The notes under the pieces are model-generated. The model searched no databases. It saw only the letters and a list, made by a program, of their open reading frames with translations, and was not told where the DNA came from. A program made the position numbers and the translations under genes. From Dysgonomonas mossii DSM 22836 (GTDB lineage: Bacteria; Bacteroidota; Bacteroidia; Bacteroidales; Dysgonomonadaceae), in assembly GCF_000213575.1 (NCBI RefSeq), contig NZ_GL892006.1:330614-394613 (forward strand): DNA of 64,000 nt, written 5' to 3'. Position 1 is the first letter of the stretch. Each line of letters starts with the position of its first letter. Positions 26,901 through 34,810 of this stretch are shown here, one piece after another.

Positions 26901-28465
26901 TTAAAAACGAGTTCGGGCATATTCTTATCTGTAAGATCAAACAAGCCCGCTATATCGAGCTTTCCATTCGGGTCGTCAATCGCTAACTTACCATCGATGC
27001 GCAAACCATCATATCCGGCATCAAGCTTTATATTTTTATATGAATATTCTTTATAATCGAAGTTTGGAATAATCCCCTCGGCTTTACCTCTCAGCTTACC
27101 ATTTTTTGGTTTTTCAAGATCCACTGTCAAGCTTAAAGAAGCCTTATTGAGATCTTTATTGTCCAAGAGTGTCCCCAAACTGAAATCGGTAGTATATACT
27201 TTACCTTTTACGTATGTTTCGATGCCCGGCTTCGGATTATTAACTCCGAAAAGGACATCTGTTTTAACCACTCCCAAATCAGTTTCTACACTACCAAAAG
27301 CGACAAGTTGATCGAGATAGCCCGAAATATCTCCTCTGAAAGATATTGCCCCAAGTTTTTTTAATTGAGCAGGCAGTTGCCTTTTTTTTGACGAGAAGTT
27401 GTCAATAATACTCGACAATTCAGTATGGGTTAACGATAATTCATCGACACTACCAAGTACATATGTCTTGGATGGGTCTCTCATATCTCTGATTTCTGCA
27501 TTCGCAATCAAATGCATCTTCTTCCCGTAATCTAAGGATAATCCCGATACAGTGAGGTCATCAATCTTGCCTTTGACTTGCCCGCTTATAATGATCTTAT
27601 CATCAAAGTCCTTTAAGATAGGGACTAATGCAGAAACATCCTGCGGCAATATATAAGAAGTAGCAACAACGCAATCGATACTGGCGTAATCCATTATCTT
27701 AGCGGTATCGCTGGTAGGAGTCAGATCTATTTCGCAACGACTTAGTTCTAATGAAGATGAAGGCAGGTCGAGTTCAAAATTCCTTATAGAAACTTTCTTC
27801 CCTTGAGTGATTATACGAAAAGTAAGATCAGATATATCCAATCCGCTTTTCTCTCTAAGAGCGAACTTTTTGACTTGAATGTTCAACGAATCTGATGTTA
27901 GAGATTTCATCGCTAACTTTGCATTCAAGTCCGAAACGGCTATATGGTTTTTGTCAAAATGATGAACAACTAACGGCTTATCTTTTACATCGTAATAGAA
28001 TTGACCATTCGTAATATTTACAGCATTCAGTTTGACTTCTATTTTCGATTTGGGCTTATCGTCCTTTGGTTTAAAGGCATCGATAATATACTGTATATTC
28101 AGAGGCGAATCATCAGATTCTTTAGAAAGGTGAACCTCGAAGTCGGAAAGCCAAGCAGAGGTTACCACTATCTTATTTTGAATCAAAGAGATGAGATCGA
28201 CACTGGCTGATATCTTATCGGCCAATAGTACTTTCTCCTGAGACTGATCATAGAGGTAAACACTGTCTAGCTGAACAGTATTGAATAGCTGAAAATGTAA
28301 TTTACCGATACCTAATTCGGTTCCGATTTTTGCTTTTAGTTCTTCTACAATAATGCCTTTAGCATATTCCTGCACAGCAGGCATATTCAACAGTCCAAAT
28401 AGCAGGGTTACGAGTCCAACTATTATACCTAATACAGTGAGAAATATTTGCTTAAACCGTTTAAT
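23942..28465 (-). CDS. tamB: TamB-like translocation/assembly module protein, probable AUU start
   Basis: About 1507 residues if translation begins at ATT 28465. The only canonical start is a TTG at 28390, but the 25 codons before it encode a perfect N-terminal anchor (KRFKQIFLTVLGIIVGLVTL, then LFGLLNMP) with no ATG, GTG or TTG before the stop at 28478-28480. ATT is preceded by AAGGAAG at 4-nt spacing and by a -7 element at 28487-28494. The body is a long beta-rich AsmA/TamB groove (about 30-1200), and the C-terminal 350 residues are the DUF490/TamB domain (RGSYTFTFQRLMERRFTIEDG, then LDLTGPLRQPTVGLDIQFP). It spans the periplasm and aids lipid or outer-membrane protein transport. Coupled to the methyltransferase gene. 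Confidence 0.85.
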   Translation of the reverse strand: MKRFKQIFLTVLGIIVGLVTLLFGLLNMPAVQEYAKGIIVEELKAKIGTELGIGKLHFQLFNTVQLDSVYLYDQSQEKVLLADKISASVDLISLIQNKIVVTSAWLSDFEVHLSKESDDSPLNIQYIIDAFKPKDDKPKSKIEVKLNAVNITNGQFYYDVKDKPLVVHHFDKNHIAVSDLNAKLAMKSLTSDSLNIQVKKFALREKSGLDISDLTFRIITQGKKVSIRNFELDLPSSSLELSRCEIDLTPTSDTAKIMDYASIDCVVATSYILPQDVSALVPILKDFDDKIIISGQVKGKIDDLTVSGLSLDYGKKMHLIANAEIRDMRDPSKTYVLGSVDELSLTHTELSSIIDNFSSKKRQLPAQLKKLGAISFRGDISGYLDQLVAFGSVETDLGVVKTDVLFGVNNPKPGIETYVKGKVYTTDFSLGTLLDNKDLNKASLSLTVDLEKPKNGKLRGKAEGIIPNFDYKEYSYKNIKLDAGYDGLRIDGKLAIDDPNGKLDIAGLFDLTDKNMPELVFKAKATDIQLDKLHLVKNMPYSYLSFNIDADFVGKDIDNAQGYIRIDSVDFLRENQVFKMDEFLVKSTIDSLGHTLSIKSDILNGHVNGDYSFSTMANSILETLHPYLPALIKVNGKKVEKSEVNNNFTFDFAINNTETLSSVFKLPVTVINQAKIVGRYDNHLDKFKVEIFTPAIKAAGMNIKSGYVLAENENSDNVVNTRIDASIIGKKEVTNEISVKSTLANNKINTNISLLNDGMQKAKGDFSISTLFTKDDRKPLMIDFETLPSELLLNNTTWKMEKSHIKIQDGHYTVNNFSVYTSDKSQEIKINGSYSPSSSSDILKVELKKINLEYVFQTLAIDVLRFGGAATGSLFMSSIENKPYLNTRLDITDFKFNGTELGRLNIFSELDDETNKIMLDGMIVSKENKKTKVDGEIDPIHQGLSINFDADSLDISFLNRYAEAVFQNISGRGTGKVHLFGDFSDVTVEGKAYIKDGNIGINFLNTNYKFSDTIYMKKDLIYFTNITLIDEYNNKSLASGKVAHDYFKDFMYLVDLSADHFLVYNATQKQNPIFYGKVFGSGKGTIGGDERAVDIDISMRTEDKTLVRMNFMENIINEYSFINYKSKHKTDSVASPNIAEVAPPIQASSGMEINMNFYIDATPNATVEILMDPVGGDLISGTGSGAMQFQWSSKSAPRLFGTYTINRGSYTFTFQRLMERRFTIEDGSTVQFKGDPFEAILDVTAIYKLTASLRDLDQTLIETTGQTTIPVNCVLDLTGPLRQPTVGLDIQFPAADPEVARQVKSLINTPDMINWQVAYLLLLSKFDSPKGSNTPYETSDFAAVASATLSNQLTKIVSQIDSRWELGTNIRYSDKDFTSTEVELILSSRLMNDRLLINGNFGYRNDVNINNGKEAMISDVDIEYLLNNAGTWRVKAYNHYNEKFYYTGKTSQSQGVGLIYKKDFDNLRDLFGFPTLKTKSVRDTVTPILPDSTKRGSSLSRFIRMKK

Positions 28466-28486
28466 ATCGCTTCCTTTTTAGAGATA

Positions 28487-28494
28487 CAAAATTA
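28487..28494 (-). promoter_or_regulatory. -7 element for tamB
   Basis: Minus strand reads TAATTTTG. Transcription would start about 28481, leaving a leader of only about 15 nt before the proposed ATT start. -33 box weak. Confidence 0.5.
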
Positions 28495-28626
28495 CCAAAA
28501 AAAGTGATTCCCTCTTACTCCGAAAACAGTTATCTTGCACTTTTAGTGTACTATTAAGATTAATTATGGAAAACCTTTTCTAAACACACTTACAAGACAG
28601 AAAGCTTTCAGATACTACGCTATAAT

Positions 28627-29286
28627 TTATTTCCGAAGCAAGTCGGTTATCATCAAAGGATTTGTTGTCTTCATTTCGTCTAAGACTTTCTTCACCTCAT
28701 CATAAGCTGAGTTTGCCGATGTAATCCGATTCATCTCATTTGCAGTAAGTCCTACCATTTGCAAGAATGACACTTCTCCGTGCGGCGTTTGAATCTTTCC
28801 CAACTCAGGATCGGAAACAAAAGCAACCCCTACAATATTAATTTCGGCTGTAGAGTTGAGACGAATAGGGCCATTCGCCGGAATAACATGATATTCTTCA
28901 AACCACTTACCGCTCTTTATTACATAGCGGGCAAGATTATTCATGAGGTTGACCACCCAAGTAGGATCGTCGCCATCTTCGTCAAAAGGTTTGAGACGGA
29001 ATGTAAATTCAAATCCCCATTTACTAAATTCACCTCCGGCAGCCTCTTCATTATAATAAAGTTCAGACATGCCATAGCTTACTAAGTGGCGATGAAACAT
29101 ATCTTTTTGCGAATCGTATATACTCACACCATCTAACGGGTCTTCTCCACCCACCATGTAATGCACAGGAGGAGCATAATGGCGAGGTTTTTGATCTCCA
29201 TAAATACCTTCCACTACCTTATCTATCTCCAGCCACCCTACTGCATCTTCTTCATCGAATATATTCTTGTATTCTTTTTGTGTCAT
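28627..29286 (-). CDS. Suppressor-of-fused (SUFU) domain protein
   Basis: 219 residues, no signal peptide. Matches bacterial SUFU proteins: a charged N-terminus, HYMVGGEDPLDGVSIYDS, SYGMSELYYNEE, WGFEFTFRLKP and GVAFVSDPELGKIQTPHGEV. Bacterial SUFU-fold proteins have been proposed, from gene-neighbourhood analyses, to act as immunity proteins to secreted polymorphic toxins; others have no known role. No toxin gene is adjacent: tamB lies downstream and a GH20 enzyme upstream. Transcribed from its own TATATTTG promoter. Confidence 0.88.
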   Translation of the reverse strand: MTQKEYKNIFDEEDAVGWLEIDKVVEGIYGDQKPRHYAPPVHYMVGGEDPLDGVSIYDSQKDMFHRHLVSYGMSELYYNEEAAGGEFSKWGFEFTFRLKPFDEDGDDPTWVVNLMNNLARYVIKSGKWFEEYHVIPANGPIRLNSTAEINIVGVAFVSDPELGKIQTPHGEVSFLQMVGLTANEMNRITSANSAYDEVKKVLDEMKTTNPLMITDLLRK

Positions 29287-29368
29287 TTATGTACTATTCT
29301 ATTCTTCTAATTTTCTGTTTTCTTTCGGACATTTAGCCCACCACACACCAATATCAGTACGATACATA

Positions 29369-29376
29369 CAAATATA
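29369..29376 (-). promoter_or_regulatory. -7 element for the SUFU gene
   Basis: Minus strand reads TATATTTG, about 83 nt upstream of the start at 29286, between the GH20 terminator and the SUFU gene. Confidence 0.5.
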
Positions 29377-29410
29377 ATCTTTTTAGTAAATAGTTACTGG
29401 CGATACACAT

Positions 29411-29442
29411 AAAAAAGTGCCGGCACATGAAGTCACCGGCAC
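29411..29442 (-). terminator. Terminator of the GH20 gene
   Basis: On the minus strand GTGCCGG (29442-29436) pairs with CCGGCAC (29423-29417), directly followed by TTTTTT (29416-29411). Confidence 0.88.
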
Positions 29443-29479
29443 ATCTCTTACATTATATATCTAGTTACTCTATTGTGTC

Positions 29480-31840
29480 TTACTTAAAATAAGTCTCATC
29501 CAGGTAACTGAATTCCGATTTATCTGCCTTACGGATACCTACATAGATATCTTCCCACTGGGTAGGCCATCCGCCAAATATAGCACCTAGTCTAATTAGC
29601 TTGAATGCATGAGTACCTTTGGCCAATGCAACCGACTTATCACTACGTGAAAATCTGCGGGCTGTTCCATTGTTATCTTTTTCGTTAGATATCAACAATT
29701 TACCATCAATCCACAATTCATAGTCTGTAGTGAAGTAATAAACACCATCTTCAGGAATATTCACGTACCCGGTAAGGACAGTAGAATAATAGTCGTCGGC
29801 ATACGGTTCTGTATAATTCGGTATTCTATGCTTAGACTTCTGTGGAGCAGCTACATATTCAGTTTCGGCAGCAGTCTTGCCTTCCAGTTCTGCCACTGTC
29901 CTTGTATATCCTTTATAGTATTCTGCTTTAAGTCCCGGATTAGCATCCTTTTCCTTCTCTACAGCCGGTGCATACGATTGCTTCTCGATAGTGATAGTAC
30001 GCACATCGCTCATCTTGTCAGACAAGAGTACCGAACGTATTTTCAATGTTGTATTTTCAGTAAATGTCAATGGCTTATCATAAACCTGCGACGTCAATAC
30101 AGGCTCGCTGCCATCGGTAGTATATACCATTTTTACAGGTTCTGTTGTTTTAAATTCGAGTGTAACCTGATCTGTGAATGCTACAAAGTTGCACGACGGC
30201 GCTCCCTTTTGCTCTGGTAGCGGTATATAATAATTGATGTTATGCATATCAAGACGCACACGCTGATTATCGATACGACGTTCAAAATCTTTATAGTTTT
30301 TCTTGTCTTTCGGAGTCCAATTCAGTTCAGCCAATGCAATAATACGCGGATAAATATCATATTCCATACCATTACCATTATACTTATATTCAGTCCAAAC
30401 ATTGGCCTGCGCACCTAAGATATGATGTTTCTTATCTTCGGCAATTTTTTCCGGAACAGGCTCATATCCATACACTTTCTCTAAATCCAAGAAGCCGCCT
30501 ATCGTTACCGGAAGGTTTTTAGAATCACCTTGGTATTTGTCCAAGTACATCCATGCCCCAGGAGTCATTATCACATCATGCCCCATATTTGCAGAAGCAA
30601 TACCGCCTTCTTCTCCTCGCCAACTCATTACCGTTGCCGTTGGAGCAAGTCCTCCTTCAAGTATTTCGTCCCAACCGATCATCTTCTTGTTATGTTTCAA
30701 CAAGAACTTTTCGATACGTTGCACAAAGTAACTTTGCAATTTCTCTTCAGCAGAGTGAGTCTTATCCGCCTTTAAGCCAAGTTCTTTTATACGAGCCTGA
30801 CACTTAGGACATACTTTCCATCTGTCTTTCGGACACTCGTCGCCACCAATATGGAAGTATTCGCTTTCGAACAAAGGAATCACTTCCTCTATTACATTTT
30901 CCAAGAACTGGAATACAGAATCGTTTCCGGCGCAATACACATCATTAGCCACACCCCAGAAACAACGCACATCGATTGGCTTTCCTGTACAAGACAGCTC
31001 GGGATATGCAGCAATTGCAGCGACACCATGTCCGGGCAATTCTATTTCGGGTATAACTTCTATAAAGCGTTCCTTAGCGTATGCCACAATCTCTTTCACC
31101 TGATCTTGTGTATAGAAGTAAGGGCCATATTCGTTCCCTTCACCCTCTGTTCTTTTTGCTCCTATCTCTGTTAGTTTAGGGTATTTCTTTATTTCGATGC
31201 GCCAGCCTTGATCTTCTGTCAGATGCCAGTGGAATGTATTGATCTTGAACATAGCCAACACATCCAATTGCTTCTTGATAAAGTCTACATCAACAAAGTG
31301 ACGGCAAACATCTAGGTGCATTCCTCTGTACTTGAAACGAGGCTCATCTTTTATAGCCACTCCGGGTACTTTCCATGCAATATTCTTTACAAGCGTAGGA
31401 CTTTCTATTTCGGCAGGAAGCAACTGCATCACAGTCTGCATACCATAAAACAAGCCATGCGGTGTTTTAGCCTGAATATCTATCCCCTTTTCGCTAACAT
31501 CGAGCAAGTAACCTTCTTCGTTAACTGGAAGATCAGCGACAATAGACAAATTAATATAATCTGTAGCAGGTTTAGTCTTTTTAATACTCAAGTTGTATCC
31601 TGTAGAAGCTTTGATTTTTGCAGCAAAATAAGCAGCAACTTTTTCTACGTCTGCGTTGTCTGCTACAAACACGACACTTTTCCCAAGTTTGAAGGTATCT
31701 TCTCTTTGCGTCAACTCGAGTGGTAATGGCGTAATATTTATACCTTCATTGTATGGCTTAAGAACCGTGGGTTCACTTCCACCGCATGAAAGCATTAAAA
31801 TTGTCACCATAAATAAAATGATTGGCGTAAGTTTTTTCAT
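29480..31840 (-). CDS. GH20 beta-N-acetylhexosaminidase lipoprotein with chitobiase C-domain and PA14
   Basis: 786 residues. Lipoprotein signal peptide with lipobox LMLSC. Order: GH20b N-terminal domain (about 30-155), GH20 catalytic TIM barrel (about 160-505) with the catalytic pair in YFHIGGDECPK (about residues 333-334), a chitobiase C-terminal Fn3-like domain (about 545-620, VYTTDGSEPVLTSQVYD), and a PA14 sugar-binding domain (about 640-780, LKAEYYKGY). Releases terminal GlcNAc/GalNAc by substrate-assisted catalysis from host or bacterial glycans at the cell surface or periplasm. A 20-bp tandem motif also found upstream of the GH2 gene lies 186 nt before its start. No SusC/D pair is adjacent, so it is not in a recognisable PUL. 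Confidence 0.95.
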   Translation of the reverse strand: MKKLTPIILFMVTILMLSCGGSEPTVLKPYNEGINITPLPLELTQREDTFKLGKSVVFVADNADVEKVAAYFAAKIKASTGYNLSIKKTKPATDYINLSIVADLPVNEEGYLLDVSEKGIDIQAKTPHGLFYGMQTVMQLLPAEIESPTLVKNIAWKVPGVAIKDEPRFKYRGMHLDVCRHFVDVDFIKKQLDVLAMFKINTFHWHLTEDQGWRIEIKKYPKLTEIGAKRTEGEGNEYGPYFYTQDQVKEIVAYAKERFIEVIPEIELPGHGVAAIAAYPELSCTGKPIDVRCFWGVANDVYCAGNDSVFQFLENVIEEVIPLFESEYFHIGGDECPKDRWKVCPKCQARIKELGLKADKTHSAEEKLQSYFVQRIEKFLLKHNKKMIGWDEILEGGLAPTATVMSWRGEEGGIASANMGHDVIMTPGAWMYLDKYQGDSKNLPVTIGGFLDLEKVYGYEPVPEKIAEDKKHHILGAQANVWTEYKYNGNGMEYDIYPRIIALAELNWTPKDKKNYKDFERRIDNQRVRLDMHNINYYIPLPEQKGAPSCNFVAFTDQVTLEFKTTEPVKMVYTTDGSEPVLTSQVYDKPLTFTENTTLKIRSVLLSDKMSDVRTITIEKQSYAPAVEKEKDANPGLKAEYYKGYTRTVAELEGKTAAETEYVAAPQKSKHRIPNYTEPYADDYYSTVLTGYVNIPEDGVYYFTTDYELWIDGKLLISNEKDNNGTARRFSRSDKSVALAKGTHAFKLIRLGAIFGGWPTQWEDIYVGIRKADKSEFSYLDETYFK

Positions 31841-31892
31841 TAGTTTTTACAGGTTTAAAGTTTAATGATTATGGTATTTTAAGTTGATTTTA

Positions 31893-31900
31893 CAAATATA
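31893..31900 (-). promoter_or_regulatory. -7 element for the GH20 gene
   Basis: Minus strand reads TATATTTG, 53 nt upstream of the ATG at 31840. No TTTG at -33. Confidence 0.5.
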
Positions 31901-32025
31901 ACCATCGTTTATTGCATATCAGCTATCGAATAGTTAATTAACATTTAAAAAAGTAACCTTACCTTCCCTTTAAATAATACTTCAACGCAAGTATCCATAG
32001 AAAACAGCGAACAGTTCCAGTCTAC

Positions 32026-32045
32026 AAAAAGTAACAAAAGTAACA
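32026..32045 (-). promoter_or_regulatory. 20-bp tandem motif TGTTACTTTTGTTACTTTTT upstream of GH20
   Basis: Two TGTTAC half-sites spaced by 9 bp in direct repeat, read on the strand of the GH20 gene. Identical at 19 of 20 positions to 60052-60071 upstream of the GH2 gene, in the same orientation. Possible binding site of a shared regulator. Confidence 0.5.
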
Positions 32046-32164
32046 GTTAACAATACATATTTTGATGTCACTTTTCACTGCCATAATTTAACAAACAAAA
32101 GCACGCTACTATATCAGATAAATCCAGTAAAGAAAGATTATCCAACCTCCACTACGATATAACA

Positions 32165-32196
32165 AAGGGACACTTCATATACATGAAGCATCCCTT
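32165..32196 (-). terminator. Terminator of mdh
   Basis: Arms AAGGGA/TCCCTT and CTTCAT/ATGAAG pair around a two-base mismatch, with a TTTGTT run after the hairpin on the minus strand. Starts 27 nt after the mdh stop. Confidence 0.7.
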
Positions 32197-32222
32197 CTCT
32201 AGTCAAACTTTGCAAATAAGCG

Positions 32223-33164
32223 TTAGATAGCGTTTATTTCTTTCAGAACAGCATTTGTTTTGTGAACGGCTGCTGCTGATGCTTCAAATTTTTCTTTTTC
32301 GTCTGCTGTAAGTTTAAGGTCGATGATCTTTTCCCATCCGTTTTTACCTAAAACTACAGGCACACCAATACAAATATCATTTTGTCCGTATTCTCCTTCA
32401 AGAGACACACAACAAGTAACTACCTTTTTCTGATCGTGAAGAATAGCTTCTACCACGTAAGCTCCGGCAGCACCTGGTGCATACCATGCCGATGTCCCAA
32501 GCAATCCGGTAAGAGTAGCACCTCCAACCATCGTATCGGCAACAACCTTGTCCAATGCTTCTTTAGACAAAAGGTCTGTTACAGGAATACCTTTGTATGT
32601 AGCTAAACGAGTTACAGGAATCATTGTAGTATCTCCGTGTCCACCTATTACCATACCTTCTACTTCATTCGGATTGCATCCTAATGCTTCGCTTAAGTAA
32701 TATTTGAAACGTGAGCTATCCAATGCCCCCCCCATACCTACAACACGGTGTTTAGGAAGACCAGTCACTTTAGATGCAAGATATGTCATTGTATCCATTG
32801 GGTTGGATATGATAACAAGAACAGCATTCGGTGAGTATTTAAGGATATTTTCTGCCACACTCTTCACAATACCGGCATTTACTCCGATTAGTTCTTCACG
32901 AGTCATACCCGGTTTGCGAGGAATACCCGAAGTAATTACAACTACATCAGAGTTAGCTGTTGCTGCATAGTCGTTAGTCACACCTTTTATACGTGTATCA
33001 AATCCCAACAACTGCACAGTCTGGTTCATATCGATAGCTTTACCTTCCGATACTCCTTCTTTTACATCAAGCATCACTACTTCATCAGCCACTTCATTAA
33101 ACGCAAGAACGTTTGCACATGTAGCACCTACATTTCCGGCACCTACTACTGTTACTTTAGACAT
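32223..33164 (-). CDS. mdh: Malate dehydrogenase
   Basis: 313 residues from the ATG at 33164; an upstream in-frame ATG at 33218 would add 18 AT-rich codons with no homology, so MSKVTVVGAGNVGATCA is taken as the true start. NAD-binding GAGNVG loop with an acidic residue at the end of beta-2 (VVMLDVKEG), the substrate loop ITSGIPRKPGMTREEL (arginines binding the C4 dicarboxylate), and the catalytic GMVIGGHGDTTMIP (His). LDH-like MDH type. Interconverts malate and oxaloacetate in the reductive branch leading to fumarate and succinate, consistent with the propionate genes at 14.8-21 kb. Monocistronic with its own terminator. Confidence 0.96.
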   Translation of the reverse strand: MSKVTVVGAGNVGATCANVLAFNEVADEVVMLDVKEGVSEGKAIDMNQTVQLLGFDTRIKGVTNDYAATANSDVVVITSGIPRKPGMTREELIGVNAGIVKSVAENILKYSPNAVLVIISNPMDTMTYLASKVTGLPKHRVVGMGGALDSSRFKYYLSEALGCNPNEVEGMVIGGHGDTTMIPVTRLATYKGIPVTDLLSKEALDKVVADTMVGGATLTGLLGTSAWYAPGAAGAYVVEAILHDQKKVVTCCVSLEGEYGQNDICIGVPVVLGKNGWEKIIDLKLTADEKEKFEASAAAVHKTNAVLKEINAI

Positions 33165-33258
33165 AATAATTTGATTTAATATATTAATTAATAATTTGAT
33201 TCTTTCATATTGCAACAAGACTGAAACAGATACTAAACAATCTCGCCTAAAAGCCTAA

Positions 33259-33266
33259 CAAATGTA
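33259..33266 (-). promoter_or_regulatory. -7 element for mdh
   Basis: Minus strand reads TACATTTG, about 95 nt upstream of the start. The leader between has no obvious structure. Confidence 0.45.
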
Positions 33267-33350
33267 CATGCTTATTCTGAAATAAAGAAGATTTTGTTCG
33301 TCAAAAATACCCCTATTTTATTAAAAAAAGCGAAAGGTTTTTAAATGCCT

Positions 33351-33382
33351 TTTGTTCAATCTGTATAAATCCGTTATATTTG
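33351..33382 (+). promoter_or_regulatory. Promoter of the coiled-coil membrane protein gene
   Basis: TTTG (33351-33354), 20-bp spacer, TATATTTG (33375-33382): a full consensus match, 24 nt before the ATG. Confidence 0.75.
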
Positions 33383-33406
33383 TAGTCGCAGATTTTTAAC
33401 ATCATC

Positions 33407-34297
33407 ATGGATACAGAAAAAAAGAGTAATTCGAAAATATTAATTGGAATAATAGCCCTCCTTATTTTGGGGATAGGTATAGCTAGTTACTTTATATTCA
33501 GCCAGAAGACTCAAATCGATGAACTGCAACAGGAAAGCGTTCTGAACAAACAGCAGTTGGAAGACGAGTACGAGAGCCTGTCGATGCAATACGAAGGGTT
33601 TAAGTTGAATATAAAAAATGATTCTCTTCTACAAAAGCTAACAAATGAACAAACTAAGGTTCAACGCTTACTTGAAGAGTTGAAGACTGTGAAAGCTGAA
33701 AATAAAGCTGAAATTTCCCGCTTGAACAAAGAGCTGGCTACTCTGCGCCAAATATTAAAGTCGTACATCGCACAGATTGACTCATTAAACAGGGCAAATG
33801 CTCAGCTCAGACAAGAAAAGCAGGAGATAACAAATAAGTATCAGGAAACATCAAGAACCCTGAATCAGGTAACTCAGCAAAAGCAGGACTTGACCGAAAA
33901 AGTAACCAAAGCCGCCAAGCTGGATGCCACCAATATAAGCGTGCAAGCCACAAATAGCAAAGGAAAGGTACAAAAGAAAATAAATAAAGTAGAGCAGCTG
34001 ATAATCAATTTTACAATAACAAAGAATATTACTGCCGAGCCGGGTGAACGTACCATATATGCACGTATCATGAAACCCGATGATGATGTATTGACAAAAA
34101 GCAGAGCCAATACATTCCCTTACGAGAATGGAAATATCAATTACTCCATCAAGCGAGTTATAGAATACGGAGGTGAAGAAGTTGGTGTAACTATGTATTG
34201 GAATGTAGAAGAATATCTGATGCCGGGAACATACCGTGTAGACATCTTTGCTGATGGCAGTAGAATAGGCAGTAGATCTTTCTCTTTAGAAAACTAA
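33407..34297 (+). CDS. Single-pass membrane protein with long periplasmic coiled coil, function unknown
   Basis: 296 residues. Short cytosolic tail, one membrane helix (about 10-31, ILIGIIALLILGIGIASYFI), then about 140 residues of heptad-rich coiled coil (repeated EL/QL/EI with Q and K, e.g. IDSLNRANAQLRQEKQEIT). The C-terminal 110 residues form a compact beta domain (INKVEQLIINFTITKNITA, ending GTYRVDIFADGSRIGSRSF). The shape suggests an envelope tether or a spacer that presents the C-terminal domain; I do not recognise the family by name. Followed by a GNAT gene 18 nt downstream, probably cotranscribed. Confidence 0.85.
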   Translation: MDTEKKSNSKILIGIIALLILGIGIASYFIFSQKTQIDELQQESVLNKQQLEDEYESLSMQYEGFKLNIKNDSLLQKLTNEQTKVQRLLEELKTVKAENKAEISRLNKELATLRQILKSYIAQIDSLNRANAQLRQEKQEITNKYQETSRTLNQVTQQKQDLTEKVTKAAKLDATNISVQATNSKGKVQKKINKVEQLIINFTITKNITAEPGERTIYARIMKPDDDVLTKSRANTFPYENGNINYSIKRVIEYGGEEVGVTMYWNVEEYLMPGTYRVDIFADGSRIGSRSFSLEN

Positions 34298-34315
34298 AAC
34301 CTTATTGATATATAA

Positions 34316-34810
34316 ATGCAAATAGTAGAAGCTACTACAGACCATATTTATAATATCCAGGTACTATCAAATGTGATTTGGCCCGCTACATTTAGCAACA
34401 TTCTTTCGCAAGAGCAGATAAGCTACATGATGGATATGATGTATAGTACGAGTTCGTTGGAAAAGCAGATCAATGAGTTAAATCATCACTATCTATTAGC
34501 CGAGGAAGATGGTGAATACTTAGGTTATTTATCGTACGAGCTGAACTACAAAGGCACACCAATAACCAAAATACACAAAATATATGTACTGCCGTCTATC
34601 CAAGGCAAAGGTGTCGGTCGCTTGTTTATAGATGCGGTGAGTAAACTTGCCCTGAAAAATAACAATACGCTTCTTTCGCTGAATGTAAACCGATACAACA
34701 AAGCGATTGATTTCTATAAACGAATGGGCTTCGATTTTTTCGCAAGTGAAAATATTGAGATCGGAAACGGCTTCCTGATGGAAGACTATGTGATGAATAA
34801 AGACCTGTAG
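34316..34810 (+). CDS. GNAT-family N-acetyltransferase
   Basis: 164 residues. Core GNAT fold with motif A IHKIYVLPSIQGKGVGRLFI (Q/RxxGxG/A acetyl-CoA pyrophosphate loop near residues 95-105) and motif B NRYNKAIDFYKRMGF. Acceptor unknown; the RimI-like layout is compatible with a protein or small-molecule amine. Its TAG stop abuts the stop of the pentapeptide gene on the other strand (TAGCTA at 34808-34813), so the two converge with no spacer. Confidence 0.9.
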   Translation: MQIVEATTDHIYNIQVLSNVIWPATFSNILSQEQISYMMDMMYSTSSLEKQINELNHHYLLAEEDGEYLGYLSYELNYKGTPITKIHKIYVLPSIQGKGVGRLFIDAVSKLALKNNNTLLSLNVNRYNKAIDFYKRMGFDFFASENIEIGNGFLMEDYVMNKDL

